The notes under the pieces are model-generated. The model was not told the origin of the DNA and ran no database searches. It was given only the letters and a program-made list of their open reading frames with translations. Of a stretch of 64,000 nucleotides of DNA, positions 1 to 12,368 are shown piece by piece. The first letter of the stretch is position 1. Each line of letters starts with the position of its first letter. Made by a program: the position numbers and the translations under genes. Source of the stretch: Rotaria socialis (lineage: Eukaryota; Rotifera; Eurotatoria; Philodinida; Philodinidae); assembly GCA_905331475.1 (NCBI GenBank), contig CAJNYU010002384.1, positions 183,067 through 247,066 of the forward strand, read 5' to 3'.

Positions 1-996
1 TTGTCCAAGACCTACTGTTATTCAACTACCAGCATTCTATCAGAGATCCTACAGTGTAAAGTACAATAACTTTAAATGAGCGCTCATGAAAGCAATAATT
101 TTAACTGATCACACAATAGTTATTATTCATTGAACATAGATGTCACAGATAAATTTGTTTTTTCCGCCGAATTTGTCATGGGAGTTTTACAAGTACTTTT
201 CATGATAGGCAATCATTTAAAATAATCAAATATTTTCTCGGATTTGTTTTCGACAGAATCGACTGGGGAATAAAATCACTAGTAGTAGGTTACTGTTGTC
301 GTTGGAAATAAAGACGGCATTTTTATCTATAAACGTGTTAGAGAAAAAGGAATCCGATTGGTAAGATGTGATTGCACATGGTACCATAGTGTTTACTTCT
401 ATTGATTCTGAATGTTAATGTTAATGTAAATAGATCTATGTCCAAGTTCAGACTGCATAATTCAAGATGAAAAGAATAAAATTTTGTAGAATTCTAACGT
501 TGATTCAGTACATACCAAGAGAAACATTGTTTGCCGCTGAACAATAGGAGATCACAATAATCAATATAAACTGAATCATGCTGCCGAAAACAATAATACA
601 ACGATTCCCGCTTATTGCAATGAATGAATGAATGAAGAAAGACAAAATAAAAATATACTATCAATTGTTATTATTCATTTCTCATCCCATCTAAAATATT
701 AATTATTGAATAAAAAACAAAAACAAAAAAGCAGAAAAGTCCAATAATTTTCTTTTACTTGTGACCCTCGAAAACTCTCTCTCTCTCTCTCTCTCTCTTT
801 ACATATATCGCTTTCTTTCTTTTTTTAAATTCACAATCATAGAAAGCTGAGCAGACGTTTTGTATTGAATATAGTAAACGATTAATATGAAAAAGAAAAT
901 GAACAAAACAGTTTTGTATTTAATAATAAATTAAAAAAAAAACGAATAGATGATTTGGATAATTATAATATAACTTTCTTCTGTTGTGTTTTCTTG
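1..996. other. Non-coding flank downstream of the OSBP gene
   Basis: I see no gene here. The stretch is AT-rich and contains a CT dinucleotide microsatellite at about 775-798 and several A/T runs. Its right end should hold the 3' UTR of the minus-strand OSBP gene. Confidence 0.6.
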
Positions 997-3900
997 TTAA
1001 AAGATATCATCACATCTAGACCATTCTTGTTTCTCTTTACATCTCCAATATTCATTTGTAAACACGTGCATACTCGCCTTGGTCATTGGATCGAATTGTT
1101 TCGTAAACCATTTTGATCTATATGGATCATGTCCAGTACTGTGTGATTCACGAATTTTTCTTGCTTGCCGTTGTTTTTCTTCCAGGCGTAGTTTCTCTTG
1201 ATTTGCTTCATCCCAACGTCCATCTTCCATGAGACGTTGATCAGGACGACGACGAGTATCAGTCGGTGCCACATCTGGTTCAAATTCATTTAATTCAATA
1301 GCAAGCTCAGTAAAATTATACATTTGTTCTAAAAATGGCGGTGGCATTTTACGTTGCCACAGTACTTTCATATTGTGCGTTTCCATATGATGATGATTTG
1401 ATTCAACAGGACCACCTTCAATTTTTCCAGTCCAAGTACCTAGAGAGAAAAAGCAATACAGAAAAAGCAAATATTAGTTTTAATTTACCAGATAGGACCC
1501 ATCGAGCTTCAGAATTGGAATCAGTAATAACACCGGTTACTTTATGTGGGACATCTTTTGCAAAATAGCTATATTGAAAAAATTTTAATTTACAAACATC
1601 GTTTGTGGTATGATTAATTATCTCCATTTCGCCGACCTAGATGAAATAGAATGTGAGAAAATTTTCAATGAAAATTCATTCAACATACATTATCTATCCA
1701 GAGTTTGCCGACAATTATATTATTGACAAGTGTAGTTACTTTTTTCCAGGTAAAATGATTACCAGTATTTTTAAATACAAGATGAGAATAACCTAAAAGG
1801 TAAAATTGTGCTGTCTATCGGTTGAATACAGAACGAAATATATATTTCAAAGGAGAATTTTTATATTTTGATCTCGATCATGGCAGTTGCTTTCCCATCA
1901 GGCCGGTCTTGATGATTATTTTTTTTTAGTTTCTCAAGAATTCATGTTGATATGCAGAGAGAATAAAAATTCATTCGCATCACTAAACAAAATTATTCTT
2001 CAATACTGATTTTTGTTGTTTTTATTTATTTCGCTTGAATCATTTTCTGATTGATAAGATAATGCATTTAAAGCGTTAGAATATCTAACTATAAACTTAA
2101 GTTCCGACAGAACCAATTGTTTTTCTCGCAAGTGTCATTTCCGTTCTTAGCAATTTTACTTTCCTGCAGCCCCGACGAGTTTCCTTTTGTTAATATTTTT
2201 AGGCGCCGAGAACGCAAGAAAAATTCGGGTCACATCATTCGAATGTCACCATAACTGAATATTTTCACGCATGTCATTTATAGATATTAGATTTTGATCA
2301 TTTTTGTTAATTCTATAATGAGATGGAAAAAACAAAAGTCCTGTTATTAATTGATATTTTGCGATCTGTAAGAAGAATCAGTAGGCGTTGTCGCTTATTT
2401 GTTTCCCTTGTAATCCGATACAGTACCTGTTGACATTATCAAATAGCAAAGAAATCTTACCTAACGGGGTTATACTCAAATATTGGCCCCGAAATTTCGA
2501 TCCCATAGTGAATTCCTGATATAAAGTCCAACCTTGTCCTTCAGAGTGTGTTGCTACAGCTGGTGGATGATGACTAACTTGTTCTAAACATAACCTATTA
2601 GGTAGAATTAAGTAATAAACTGTAACAAATGTCTTTACCAGCCATCGATCTCCAACCATAATCATCTGTTCTATCACATTCAAAGGTTTCACCAAGTAAT
2701 GGATTGAAAGGTTTATTGGTTCTTGTAGCTGTTGTTGAATATGAAGACACAGTAAATGCAGCAACATAGGCTAATTGTTCCCAATTATCATTTGTTTTAG
2801 CTGCTGCATCAAGTACAGAACTATATTCAAGTTCTTCGGTTATCCGTTGTAACATAGATAAAGGTTCACTAAAATTAACTGGAATTGGAATTTTTGATAA
2901 ATCTTTTCCAACACAATTTTTTATGATACTCCATAGGTTAATACTGAAAATCACAAGTAAAGTCATGTATTTTCAAAAAACAAAAGTTTACCTATAATTA
3001 GGACGTTCTAAAATACGATCACGACGTTTACGTTTTGAGGTAGCAGATTTTTGACCATTATTTATATGTTTCTGCATAGTCGTTGTTGTTGTTGATGCCA
3101 ATGGGGGAGTATTTGTTGTATCAGGTTTTTTTGGTCCTTATGAAAATTGTTTTTTTAAAGTTTATAATAATCAAAAAAATATCGTTTCAAAAACATACTT
3201 TTTACTATAACAACAGGTAGATTTTCATCGTCTTGTTCTTCCGATCCACTTTCATTATCTTCATCATTATATGAACTAACATCGTCGTCGACAATGTTTG
3301 CGGATTGATTATCACTATTGGGCGTATGATGCTGAAGTCTGGAGAAAATAAAAACTTACAAAAAAAGAGCAAACGACAAAATGTCATCTACATACGGAAT
3401 GCGAAAAACACTTTCGGCATCATGAAATTCATCACTATCAGATGAAAGACTATCTTCATTTTTGTTACGCATATCGGATGTTTTTATTAATTCTTTATCT
3501 TTACGTGATGCACGCTGAATTCTTTTTTCTAACTTTGCACTTTGTGATGCAACTTCTTCACACATACGCTCCATACGCATGCGAGCATCATGTTCAAATT
3601 GAATAGCCTTTTGCCATTTACGACCTTGTTTTTGAATTAATTGCACTAATTCTTGACAAGCATTGAGCATTGCTAAAATTTTAAAAAGTACATGCAACAT
3701 TTTGAAAGAGAAGAATAAACGTTTTCTTTTTATTTCTATTCTATCGAATACAAAATCAATCAATTCTTCGAATCCAATAATGTATATAATGTCAACGAGA
3801 TATTTAGCGATAAGAAGTTTTTAGTATTTTCATACTTTACTAGAATAAAATATTCTTATGTTGATAGATGTGCGTAGATTTAAAAAGAACTACGCATTAG

Positions 3901-6127
3901 CCTTTTGCCATAACCAATACAAATCAAGAAAACAAAAACAGAACAACCCTCATCATGAATATTTTTGTTTACCTGTTGATGTTATACGGAATAGTGTTGC
4001 ACGCTCATTAACACTTTTAATAGTATTTATAGTAGCATCCGACTTATCGATTTGTTCAAGATCTGCAAGTGTCCGATGAAGCGCTTGATAATGACGATTT
4101 ATTAGATCCATACACATTTTAAGATCATCTAATTTTGCATCTAATGTTTTGTTCATTGCGGCTAATTCTTGTCGATCCGTTGTAGTCATTGATTGTTTTC
4201 CTTGATCACTGGTATTATCTGTTGATCGTTTATTTAAATCGTCCACTAACGCTCCTTCTTCATCGGAATCTGGATATTGTTTTCCTGCTTTGTTTGCTTT
4301 TTGTTTAGCTAATTCCAATGCATTCATCCATCTTTGTTTATCATTTTCATTGTTTGTACGTAAATGCAGTATAGTTGAGCCGTTTGATATAACAAAGTGA
4401 CACGATTCATTTGCTGATAATTGTGCAGATTCAAGATAAACTGTACCGCGACACGTATGACTCATTTCATCTTGCGAACGATAATAGGATAATACTCCAG
4501 CTTGTAAAACAAACCAACGTTTTTGATAACCTTTCAAATACTAAATAAAGAAAACAAGAAATTTTCTTGAATAACGAAAAATAGTTTTGTAATCTACATT
4601 TGTCCATTTATATAGCCATCCACGCATTTCATCTTTTCCATTGGCAACTGACGGTGTTGTTGATTGCATATATTGTGAGAGTTGATAATGCATAGGTGGT
4701 GGTGGTACAATACCAGTTCCCATGGCACCTAAGTTGGATGAACTAGGCGTATTTTGCATTGTAGTTGATCTCGCAGTGCTGTTTAATGATGATGAAATAG
4801 ATTGATTATCTAATACGAAATTGAAAATTGAATTTTTCTTGATTTATGCTGCTGGTTAAATGTTAATTTACAGTAGTTACCGTAATCTTTATTGTTTGAA
4901 TGAATTGGTATTTGAGGTGAATCTTTTAGTGTTATATGATTTGTCTTTGTCGTATTGGCCTCATTGACAGTAAGGGTGGTAAAATCAGCAGTTGCTGGAT
5001 CTTCAGGTACTGAAAAATAAAAGAAAATAAGATTTATTGTTTTCATTATTGTTTATTTATTTTTATAATTTTATTTATTGTTTAAGCAGCTGCTATGATG
5101 ATAATAATCATTCAAAATGGGGGATGCTTTTTTTTTTATCAATAGAGGCGGCATTTGTTCTTCTTTTATGTCTTTCTTTGAAATCTGGTTAGTGTTGATT
5201 TTGTCATTCTATTTGTTATTGTCAGATACGCTTCACTCGAATAAGTACGAAGAACAAAATAACATAGCTATCATATCTTAATAAATAACATTGTTTAGAT
5301 CGAGATCAAGGTTAAGATAGACGCAGACATATTTAGTATGTATATACAGGAAAATAATTGAGTATAATAGAACCACTCGAAAATATCCATACGACCTTTT
5401 ACAATCAATGAAGACAATAAGAAAAAGTATGATCTTGTGCTGATATTGACTGTTAGCAGTCAATATTGTCTTTGTCATAAAATCGCCGAAAAAAATCGAG
5501 TAAAACTATTTTGACACATACAATTATGATTTGCACCATGTTTATGCCGATTACGCCGTGTTCCAATAAATGGTGGTCGACATCTCGAAACAATCTTGCG
5601 CATACGATGTGGCATCTCTCTTCGTTTAGTTATCGACGGCAAAAGAAGTAAAGAACACGAGAAAGAGTCAAAGACAACGAAAGAGATGAAAAGAAACAGA
5701 ACAACGCAAACAAGTGGACTGAGATAGAGTCAGAATGCGGTAACATGGAAGAACAATTCGAAAAAAGAGAATCTTTTCTTCTTCTTCTTCTTCTTCTTCT
5801 TCTTCTTTTTATTCTTTGTTATTCGTATTTCGTAAAATATATCTTGTGACATTCAAATATCCACTCATCATTATTATTGTTTCAACGCAAAGCAAACTGT
5901 AGAGTATAAGCACTTGAATATATAATGAAACTATATATATATATATATATATATTAGTAGTAAACAATGAGTTTAATGAGTTAGTTCTAGTAAGTATTAC
6001 CACTCGAAGGTGACCGTGGTTTTAGCTCGGTCATAATTCGTAGTAATGATCGCCCTATTGCGTTTACATTATTTTTTAAATCATCCATCAATTGATGTGC
6101 TACATCCGTAGTACGATTTGTTTCCAT
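997..6127 (-). CDS. OSBP: Oxysterol-binding protein (OSBP1/OSBP2 orthologue)
   Basis: Lipid-transfer protein expected to exchange cholesterol and PI4P at ER-Golgi contacts. Twelve exons, all joined in phase, encode about 906 residues: 6127-6001, 5009-4881, 4809-4598, 4540-3973, 3672-3396, 3338-3199, 3136-2992, 2943-2639, 2583-2461, 1792-1689, 1636-1489, 1439-997. An N-terminal PH domain (about 4640-4280) carries GWLYKWTN followed by YLKGYQKRWFVLQ. Then come a coiled-coil region with VNERATLFRITS, an acidic FFAT-like stretch, and a C-terminal sterol-binding domain with the signature EQVSHHPP (about 2565-2583) and NIIVGKLWID. The protein ends in CDDIF, as vertebrate OSBP does. The acceptor before EQVSHHPP lies at 2584/2585; the nearby 2595/2596 AG would break the frame. 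Intron 1 is about 990 nt and most others are 50-70 nt. The start at 6127 gives an in-phase first exon, but an alternative first exon is possible. Family identity is near certain. Confidence 0.96.
3405..3446 (-). other. FFAT-like VAP-binding motif in OSBP
   Basis: Within OSBP exon 5 the reading frame gives SSDSDEFHDAESVF. Vertebrate OSBP has EFFDAPE at the same place, which is its FFAT motif for binding the ER protein VAP. The acidic lead-in, the core E-F-x-D-A and the position between coiled coil and sterol domain are kept. The second aromatic is replaced by His. Confidence 0.75.
5522..5615 (-). other. Possible alternative first exon of OSBP
   Basis: Inside OSBP intron 1 an ATG at 5615-5613 opens 31 codons rich in Arg and His (starts MPHRMRKIVSRC). 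It runs to a GTATGT donor at 5521/5520 and leaves phase 1, which is the phase needed by the exon at 5009. It could be an alternative promoter exon. No other support is visible, so this is a candidate only. Confidence 0.3.
5776..5807. repeat. CTT trinucleotide microsatellite
   Basis: About ten tandem CTT units within OSBP intron 1. A short AT run lies close by at about 5931-5954. Confidence 0.9.
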
Positions 6128-8785
6128 CGGAAAAAAATAAAATAAAATAATTGTTCTATTGAAAGGTCTTCAACGTTTTTAGTTGATTACTATTTTTTCC
6201 GTTATATGAAATTTCAAACAAAATTAATACGAAACACTAAACCTGCGTCATATATCCACAGAGAGAGAGAGAGGAAAAGCAAAATTATCTCGAAAGAATG
6301 TTTTCATCGAGCACGAAACATTCTTTATTTTTTCTTATTCGACGATTTACAGTACTGCATTATATATATATATATATAAATAAGAAACAAAGCATGCCAG
6401 TCTTACTTATTCCTACTATTTGACTTCCATAACATCAGCCTTATGGGAGTAACGAACTTACGATAATTTATTTTATATCGATTAGTAATCATGTCGAAAA
6501 GAAAAAAAAAGAAAAGGATGTTGTTTGTTTTCCTATTTACCTGATTGATATTTTATTTGATAGTTAATAAATAAAAATAATTAAATAATCTACAGCAGTA
6601 ACAATTAGTTTATCTGAAAAACAAAACAATAACACACATTGTTTCAATGTACTATTAAAAATAGCTGTGACAGTGACAATAGCTGTCATAGTTAATTATT
6701 TTATTTAATGATGTTTTTGTTGGCAAGTTATTTATCTTCATCGATCATAATCTTGAATACAGAAGAAAAAGGATAGGCTGTTTTAAAAATAACCAATTAA
6801 AATATGCACTCATTTACTCGATCGACACGATGCTTACAGGTCCGACCATCGCCGCGTACATAAAATTTTGAAACACCGTTAATACACGTCTTGAATAGAG
6901 AGAAAGGCAAAAGAAGATTAAAAACGACTTGTGATTTTTCTATTTCTTACTCCATGTAATTATACAGGATATTTTCAGCGGCATCATTTAAGTCTTTGTT
7001 CGACCTGATATAAGCCAATGAATTTAATAGAATTTGATTCTTGGCCAATGTTTGTGTTCGATCAATGAATAATTACATTGATTAACTTCAAATTTGATAT
7101 TATTCGATTGCAAAATAATGATAGAGCACAACTACTTGCTATCCTAAAATAAAACTTACTTTGTACTTGTAATCGCTGAAAGAATGATTATTTCAATGCA
7201 TGTCATTGAACCTTAAACTGTATTATTCATTCTAATGATTCCTAAAAAAAAAACACATTTATTTTTCTCCGTAAATAGCAATCCTCAAAGATCTCACCTT
7301 ATTCTGATAGGTTAAGATATTTTCTTTTGAATAGATATGTTATCTTGTTTTCATTCTCATTTCTTTCTTTCTTTCTTTCTTTCTTTTTTACAGAGACATG
7401 CTGCAGCTCTACATGAAATCCTTATCCATCAGGCTACGAACCATCTCAAGCTTTTCCTAATCAGGCTTCATTGATTAAGACATAAGCTTCCATTGTATTG
7501 CTCTCAATAATAAGCCATCTTAATTCGCATGACTTGTAGGCATACTAACATCTAGATAGAACGTATTTGAATTTGAATAATTTTTTGATTGATAGAAGGC
7601 TTTAGCAATTCGATTCACAATTATCATCGTGTCCTTGATATGTTAATTTGAATGATTTTTAATAAATGGAATTTATGACATCTATTGATATCTGGAAATG
7701 TTATTTGTTTATTTTTTGCTCTTTGAGAAATTATTCCTGATGTGGTTAATAGGGCCTTTTTGTCTATCTGCCTGCTTTCTCATATTTGATACTTAACCAA
7801 ATGGAAAGAAGCATATTTTCTGCTTCTCATTCGTCTAGGCATCGCCGATGCTTTAATATGCCAAAGTATGGCATATTGTAATTTCATTAGTTCGTTAAGA
7901 GCATTATATAGATAACACCTACATAAATTTAGTTGACTGATAGAAAAAACTATTTAGATTGATAGTTCACAAACAGAAAACCTCAAGTCTTGCAAACAGA
8001 AACCATCTCAAATATCCATTACAGATTTTAAGCATCTTAATAATGATGCTAAATAGTATTTAAATACAAATTTCTGAAGCATTAGAACTCTAACTGTATT
8101 TTGATTACGTTAGTTTCGTTACTGGAAAGTTGTAGAGAGCAGGTATATATCGATAGTTAAAAATATCATTCGAATCGGAAGAGGCTATTTGCGGAAGTTT
8201 CCTCGTTAGCATCTGGTTTTTAAATTAAAATCAACGATGAATTCTTTTGACATGTTCTTCGACTTCAAGAAAAACTATCTACCGTTTTCATCGAGAAAAA
8301 CGCTCAAATTTGATTATACCAGAAAGATTATCATCTCAAGTAACAAAGAAGTACATATCAATAATTATGATCACATGAACGGTTAAGTATGCCACTTGAT
8401 CGCTAATACTGATAGGCAAATAAGAGGTTTAACTCTCTAAAGGCTTAAATTTTGCTCTACGTCTAACCCCAATCATCACTTATACGAGTATATCAAATAT
8501 ATGCAATGTTTGTTTCTGTGAGACTCAAAGATTCTAATATATTCAATTTCCTATTAAAAAATATGCATGGTAATACCACTTGGAAACATTAAATAATAAA
8601 CCGTAAGTGCTCATCGGTTAATGAACTAAGTAAAAACTATACTTTCGTGCCCTTAGAGTTTGTTTAACGATACATGCAATATTAGACTTTCAAGTACACA
8701 GAGAACAAACATTATAGCACATGTATTATTTATTAAAATACTAAATTTAGAAACATAACAATTGGCTTTTGTTTCGCTTACTTGA
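6128..8785. other. Long non-coding region
   Basis: No gene recognised. It is AT-rich, with a TA run near 6361-6378 and a TTTC microsatellite near 7360-7386. The first few hundred bases should hold the OSBP promoter and 5' UTR. No AG acceptor sits close to the OSBP start, unlike most genes in this window. Confidence 0.5.
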
Positions 8786-9110
8786 TCATAGTGAGCGAGT
8801 CGTGATGATGCTAATTAATAACAATGATATCTTCGATGTATGGATGCATTCGCTGTTTTTTTGAAAAAATCCGATAACTGCAAAAGCAAAATGATTCATA
8901 AAATTAAAATGAAGAAATAGCTTAGTTACGATTTGTTTGAGTTGATATTCAATGTAACGTGTTTGTTCAAACATTGGCTTACCAGGTGAAAATCGAAAGC
9001 ATGTTCTAGCTTTTTGTATCGGTGATTCGTTTATTGTAACACTGTGTTTCTTATGATGATCAGTTTTTATGGAACCTGATAATAAATTTTTCCAAGCTAC
9101 ATTTGATACT
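8786..9110 (-). pseudogene. Orphan exon-like segments, unidentified
   Basis: On the minus strand an exon-like stretch starts after an acceptor near 9108-9110 (sequence aactag). It reads SNVAWKNLLSGSIKTDHH and continues to FRFSP before a GTAAGC donor near 8988. A second piece follows after a tttgcag acceptor near 8878 and stops by about 8790. The splice sites look real, but no domain or family is recognised and no start exon was found. It may be a decayed gene fragment, an unknown small gene, or chance. Confidence 0.2.
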
Positions 9111-9411
9111 AGTTGATTAGAAATTAGTGTAGATAAATGAAGAGAAATGATATAAGAACAATTATATGACAAAAAGACCAGAAAAAAAAACATCTAAAAC
9201 AATGCCTGTTAGTATTTTTTGCTTTATTTTTTAAAATATCTGATAAAGTGTTTCTGAAAGGAGCAAATGTTGTGCTTGATTAATCATGTAATGGTTTTGT
9301 AATATAAGAACGAAAGAAAATAAACACACCGGAATAGTAAACGACAGTTTTCTGAGTCTTTTCTCGTGGTATCTACATCAATTTTTCATTGAATACGTTA
9401 ATCATTCGGCG

Positions 9412-9481
9412 TAATTATTTTTTTGATGTAGTTGTTTTACGGTAGACTTCTCCAGTCTGCTCATTACTGTTGTCTTGTAAC
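9412..9481 (-). pseudogene. Orphan terminal-exon-like segment
   Basis: After a minus-strand ttctag acceptor near 9481 there is an open stretch reading LQDNSNEQTGEVYRKTTTSK and ending in TAA. It resembles a last coding exon. Nothing in phase was found upstream, so it may be an orphan or chance. Confidence 0.15.
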
Positions 9482-10532
9482 TAGAAAAGAAAAATATGTA
9501 ATTAATTATTTCCGACATATACGTTTACGATGAAGAAAACACAGATCGCCAATCTTGAATCCCGCAAAATTTTCTACGTTCTATATGATAATTTCTTTAA
9601 AAGTCGTTTTTGGTACTGTTAAGCTTCAGAGAATTTTCTCGGAACTAAATTTTAATAAATCTACTTTAAAGTGTACGAAACAAGACGCTTCTTGTATTCT
9701 AGAACATTGCCTTCAAAAGGTACAAGTATCACGTGTGAGAGAGAAAGAATGAAATTAATCAAAAATCGATTAAACAACGTACTTTTTAGTGTTTATCATG
9801 CTTTTACCGGTGTATAAAAGATCAAAGAAAATACGATTGACGTTACATGTAATTTAAATATTCGCACTCCTAAAAGCGACCTTACTAAAATCCTATGGGG
9901 ATATACCATTTCTGGTTATCTAAGGATTCTGAAAAGCTAATCCTTAGCCATGTCACGCTTAAAGGCACAAAAAAGCTCATGTTCATTATACGATTATGAT
10001 ATCAATTATGCGCTTATTTCAAGAGTTCTCCATTATTTAGAGTGCCATCGAATTAAGAGCTGAGTTTGAATTCAAAAGTAATTCACCAATTTAAATGATA
10101 TAATTTCAACGTAAAACGAAATATTCTTAGATCAGAATTACTTTTCAACAGATCCGATTCGATGGGTCCCTTATAAGCAGTTAGGAAAGTTTTACTAGAT
10201 TTTTAATATTACATTAAAACTTCATGGGTAAGAATATTAAGCAGAGATGTTTATTTATTTTTCTGTTAGTGAACTTCTCTTCTAGTAGAGATAGTTACAA
10301 ATGTAAATTTACCATATTTTTTTATTTTTCTTTTTGGAAAAATGGAAAGGTAGCATTGAATTTCATATGCATAAGAAATAAAAAATGAATACGACAAGTC
10401 AAATATCAGAAATCATCATCATTGCAATTTCACTGATTCGATCCTTAGAGTATGATGGCGGCTAGTTTTAATATTTACTTTCGATTTGTATTGATATCTA
10501 CTGTTGCACAAAAAAATAAAAGTAAGTATTTA
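9482..10532. other. Non-coding region
   Basis: I see no gene. The longest plus-strand open stretch (9555-9752) has no recognisable features and no splice context, and is treated as chance. Confidence 0.5.
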
Positions 10533-11126
10533 ATGCGGTGCGAAGCACAGCATTTATGTAATGCGTCGCGAGTTTTTTTTTTCCATACTTTTTAACTAGG
10601 CGTACGCATCAAATTTGTCATTTCGTGACGCGATGATCTCGAGAACCGAAAAACATAGAAAAGTCGTCAAAACGTAAGATAGAAGTATCTAGATCGAACT
10701 TGTTACATCTTTTTTCAAATCTTCAATCTGAAGTTCTGTTTTCTCACAAATGTGATTCCAAAATGACGAAAATTAAAGGAATTTAGCGTTTTCAAAGTTC
10801 GAAATAATTAAAATGACGTCATCAAGTAATAGTAGCCAATAGTCTATTTCTTCGCATCTGATCTAAGATAGTGAATCATTAAAATAATTAATCGTTCAAT
10901 GAAAAAAATTGTTACACAACTGGTTGTTACATTTTCAGAGAGATTTCCTAGTGATGAATTTCAAAATGGTCGATTTAAGAGTAGTGAATGCGAAATTTTT
11001 ATTCAAAATTCGTATACGGAAATTAAAAAAAATAAACGTTTGTAATGGATCTTAAAGTGAATCATTTATTTTTAAATCTTATTCTCGCTACTTTCGAAAA
11101 TTCGGCTCGTGTGCTTCGCACCGCAT
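10533..11126. mobile_element. 594-bp element with 17-bp terminal inverted repeats (MITE-like)
   Basis: ATGCGGTGCGAAGCACA at 10533-10549 is repeated exactly as its reverse complement at 11110-11126. These ends are GC-rich in an otherwise AT-rich region and frame about 594 bp with no credible coding capacity. GC-rich words such as gcgtcgcgag and gacgcgatgatctcgag lie just inside the left end. This is the layout of a non-autonomous DNA transposon or foldback element. I could not define a clear target-site duplication, so the exact outer ends and superfamily are open. Confidence 0.5.
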
Positions 11127-12368
11127 TTCGTAGTCGAGTGAAACTCGAATACCATCTAGTTTTTCATGATATTCTAGTTTCTTATACTGTACTGTTATTC
11201 TTTTGTTCTAATGCAAGTTCTACCTGGAATACTTTCTAATTCGATTTTTAATGATATCTAAACACAACTTCATACAATTCAGCATCTATTTTGAAAGCAT
11301 AGAAATGTCGTGGTGCAAATGTTAAAAATATCTTATCAGAAAGAGACAACATTTCGGATTAAACCTATTTTATTTGCGCTCTAGGTAAATATAACAAGTG
11401 CAATTTTTGTCATATTACAGTACAAATATAATGTTTGCATTTTCTTTTTACGTAAACATCATAAAAGCTCTATTGTGAAAATATTCATCGTTCAGATACT
11501 TACAACTTTTATGAAATTCGGTCAATTTTTGAATACTGCAGATGTCAAGAACAAAACAATTGTTTCGGGTTAACGAATAAGAAACTTTATAGGATGACTC
11601 GACTTGCTGCTGAGCAAAAATGTTTTTGTTTAATATATCTTCTCATAATAAAAACTTATCATGTCTAAACTATCCAACACACATGGTATATAAAAATGTG
11701 ATACCAGTACTCGTACGATAACCATGCAAAATCTACTGACGATTTTTTGCACTTGATAACTTCTAAGATTTGATTTAGGCAAAGTTATGAAAAACACAAG
11801 AACTAGTATGATTTCATAAGAAAGACTTCATAAGAATAAATCTATTTCTAAGCATTACCTAACACAACTAGGAATCCGAATCCTTTATTTAGGTATAAAC
11901 TGATGCGGTCGAACACACATGCGCACGATTTTGCCTGAAAAACAGTCTTCTGTATATTGCGCACTCAGAATTGTGACGTTTAATGAGACATTAGTTTTGA
12001 AAAAATATATATATATGTAACTCTAGGTTAAAGAAACGTTTGCTTTTTGCCATTAATACTGATCATTATAAAATTTATTTATTTAAAATGATCATTCAAA
12101 TTGTATTACTTAAATAGAACTGTTTTGTTTTTACAATGAAGATTTCTTCTAAATTGACTTATGTAGAAAATTTCTTAAGCGACAGCAGCAGCAACAAAAT
12201 TAGCTAATGATTTGGTACAAATATCACCTTACGATAAGAACTCCTAAATTCAACCCTATAAACATACATAATAGAAAGAAAACACAAGTTTTGATGGCTT
12301 CAATCTCATATCAATAAATATAGAATCTTTCATCTGCTGTAAGGTACTTTAAAATATGGTTACACAAA
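11127..12368. other. Non-coding region
   Basis: Nothing recognised. It ends at the stop codon of the methyltransferase gene, whose 3' UTR should extend leftward into it. Confidence 0.5.

Noticed and set aside
2595-2596. AG acceptor before OSBP exon 9 at 2595/2596
   Set aside because: It gives a frameshift and a stop; the AG at 2584/2585 joins MA to EQVSHHPP in phase, as in OSBP orthologues.
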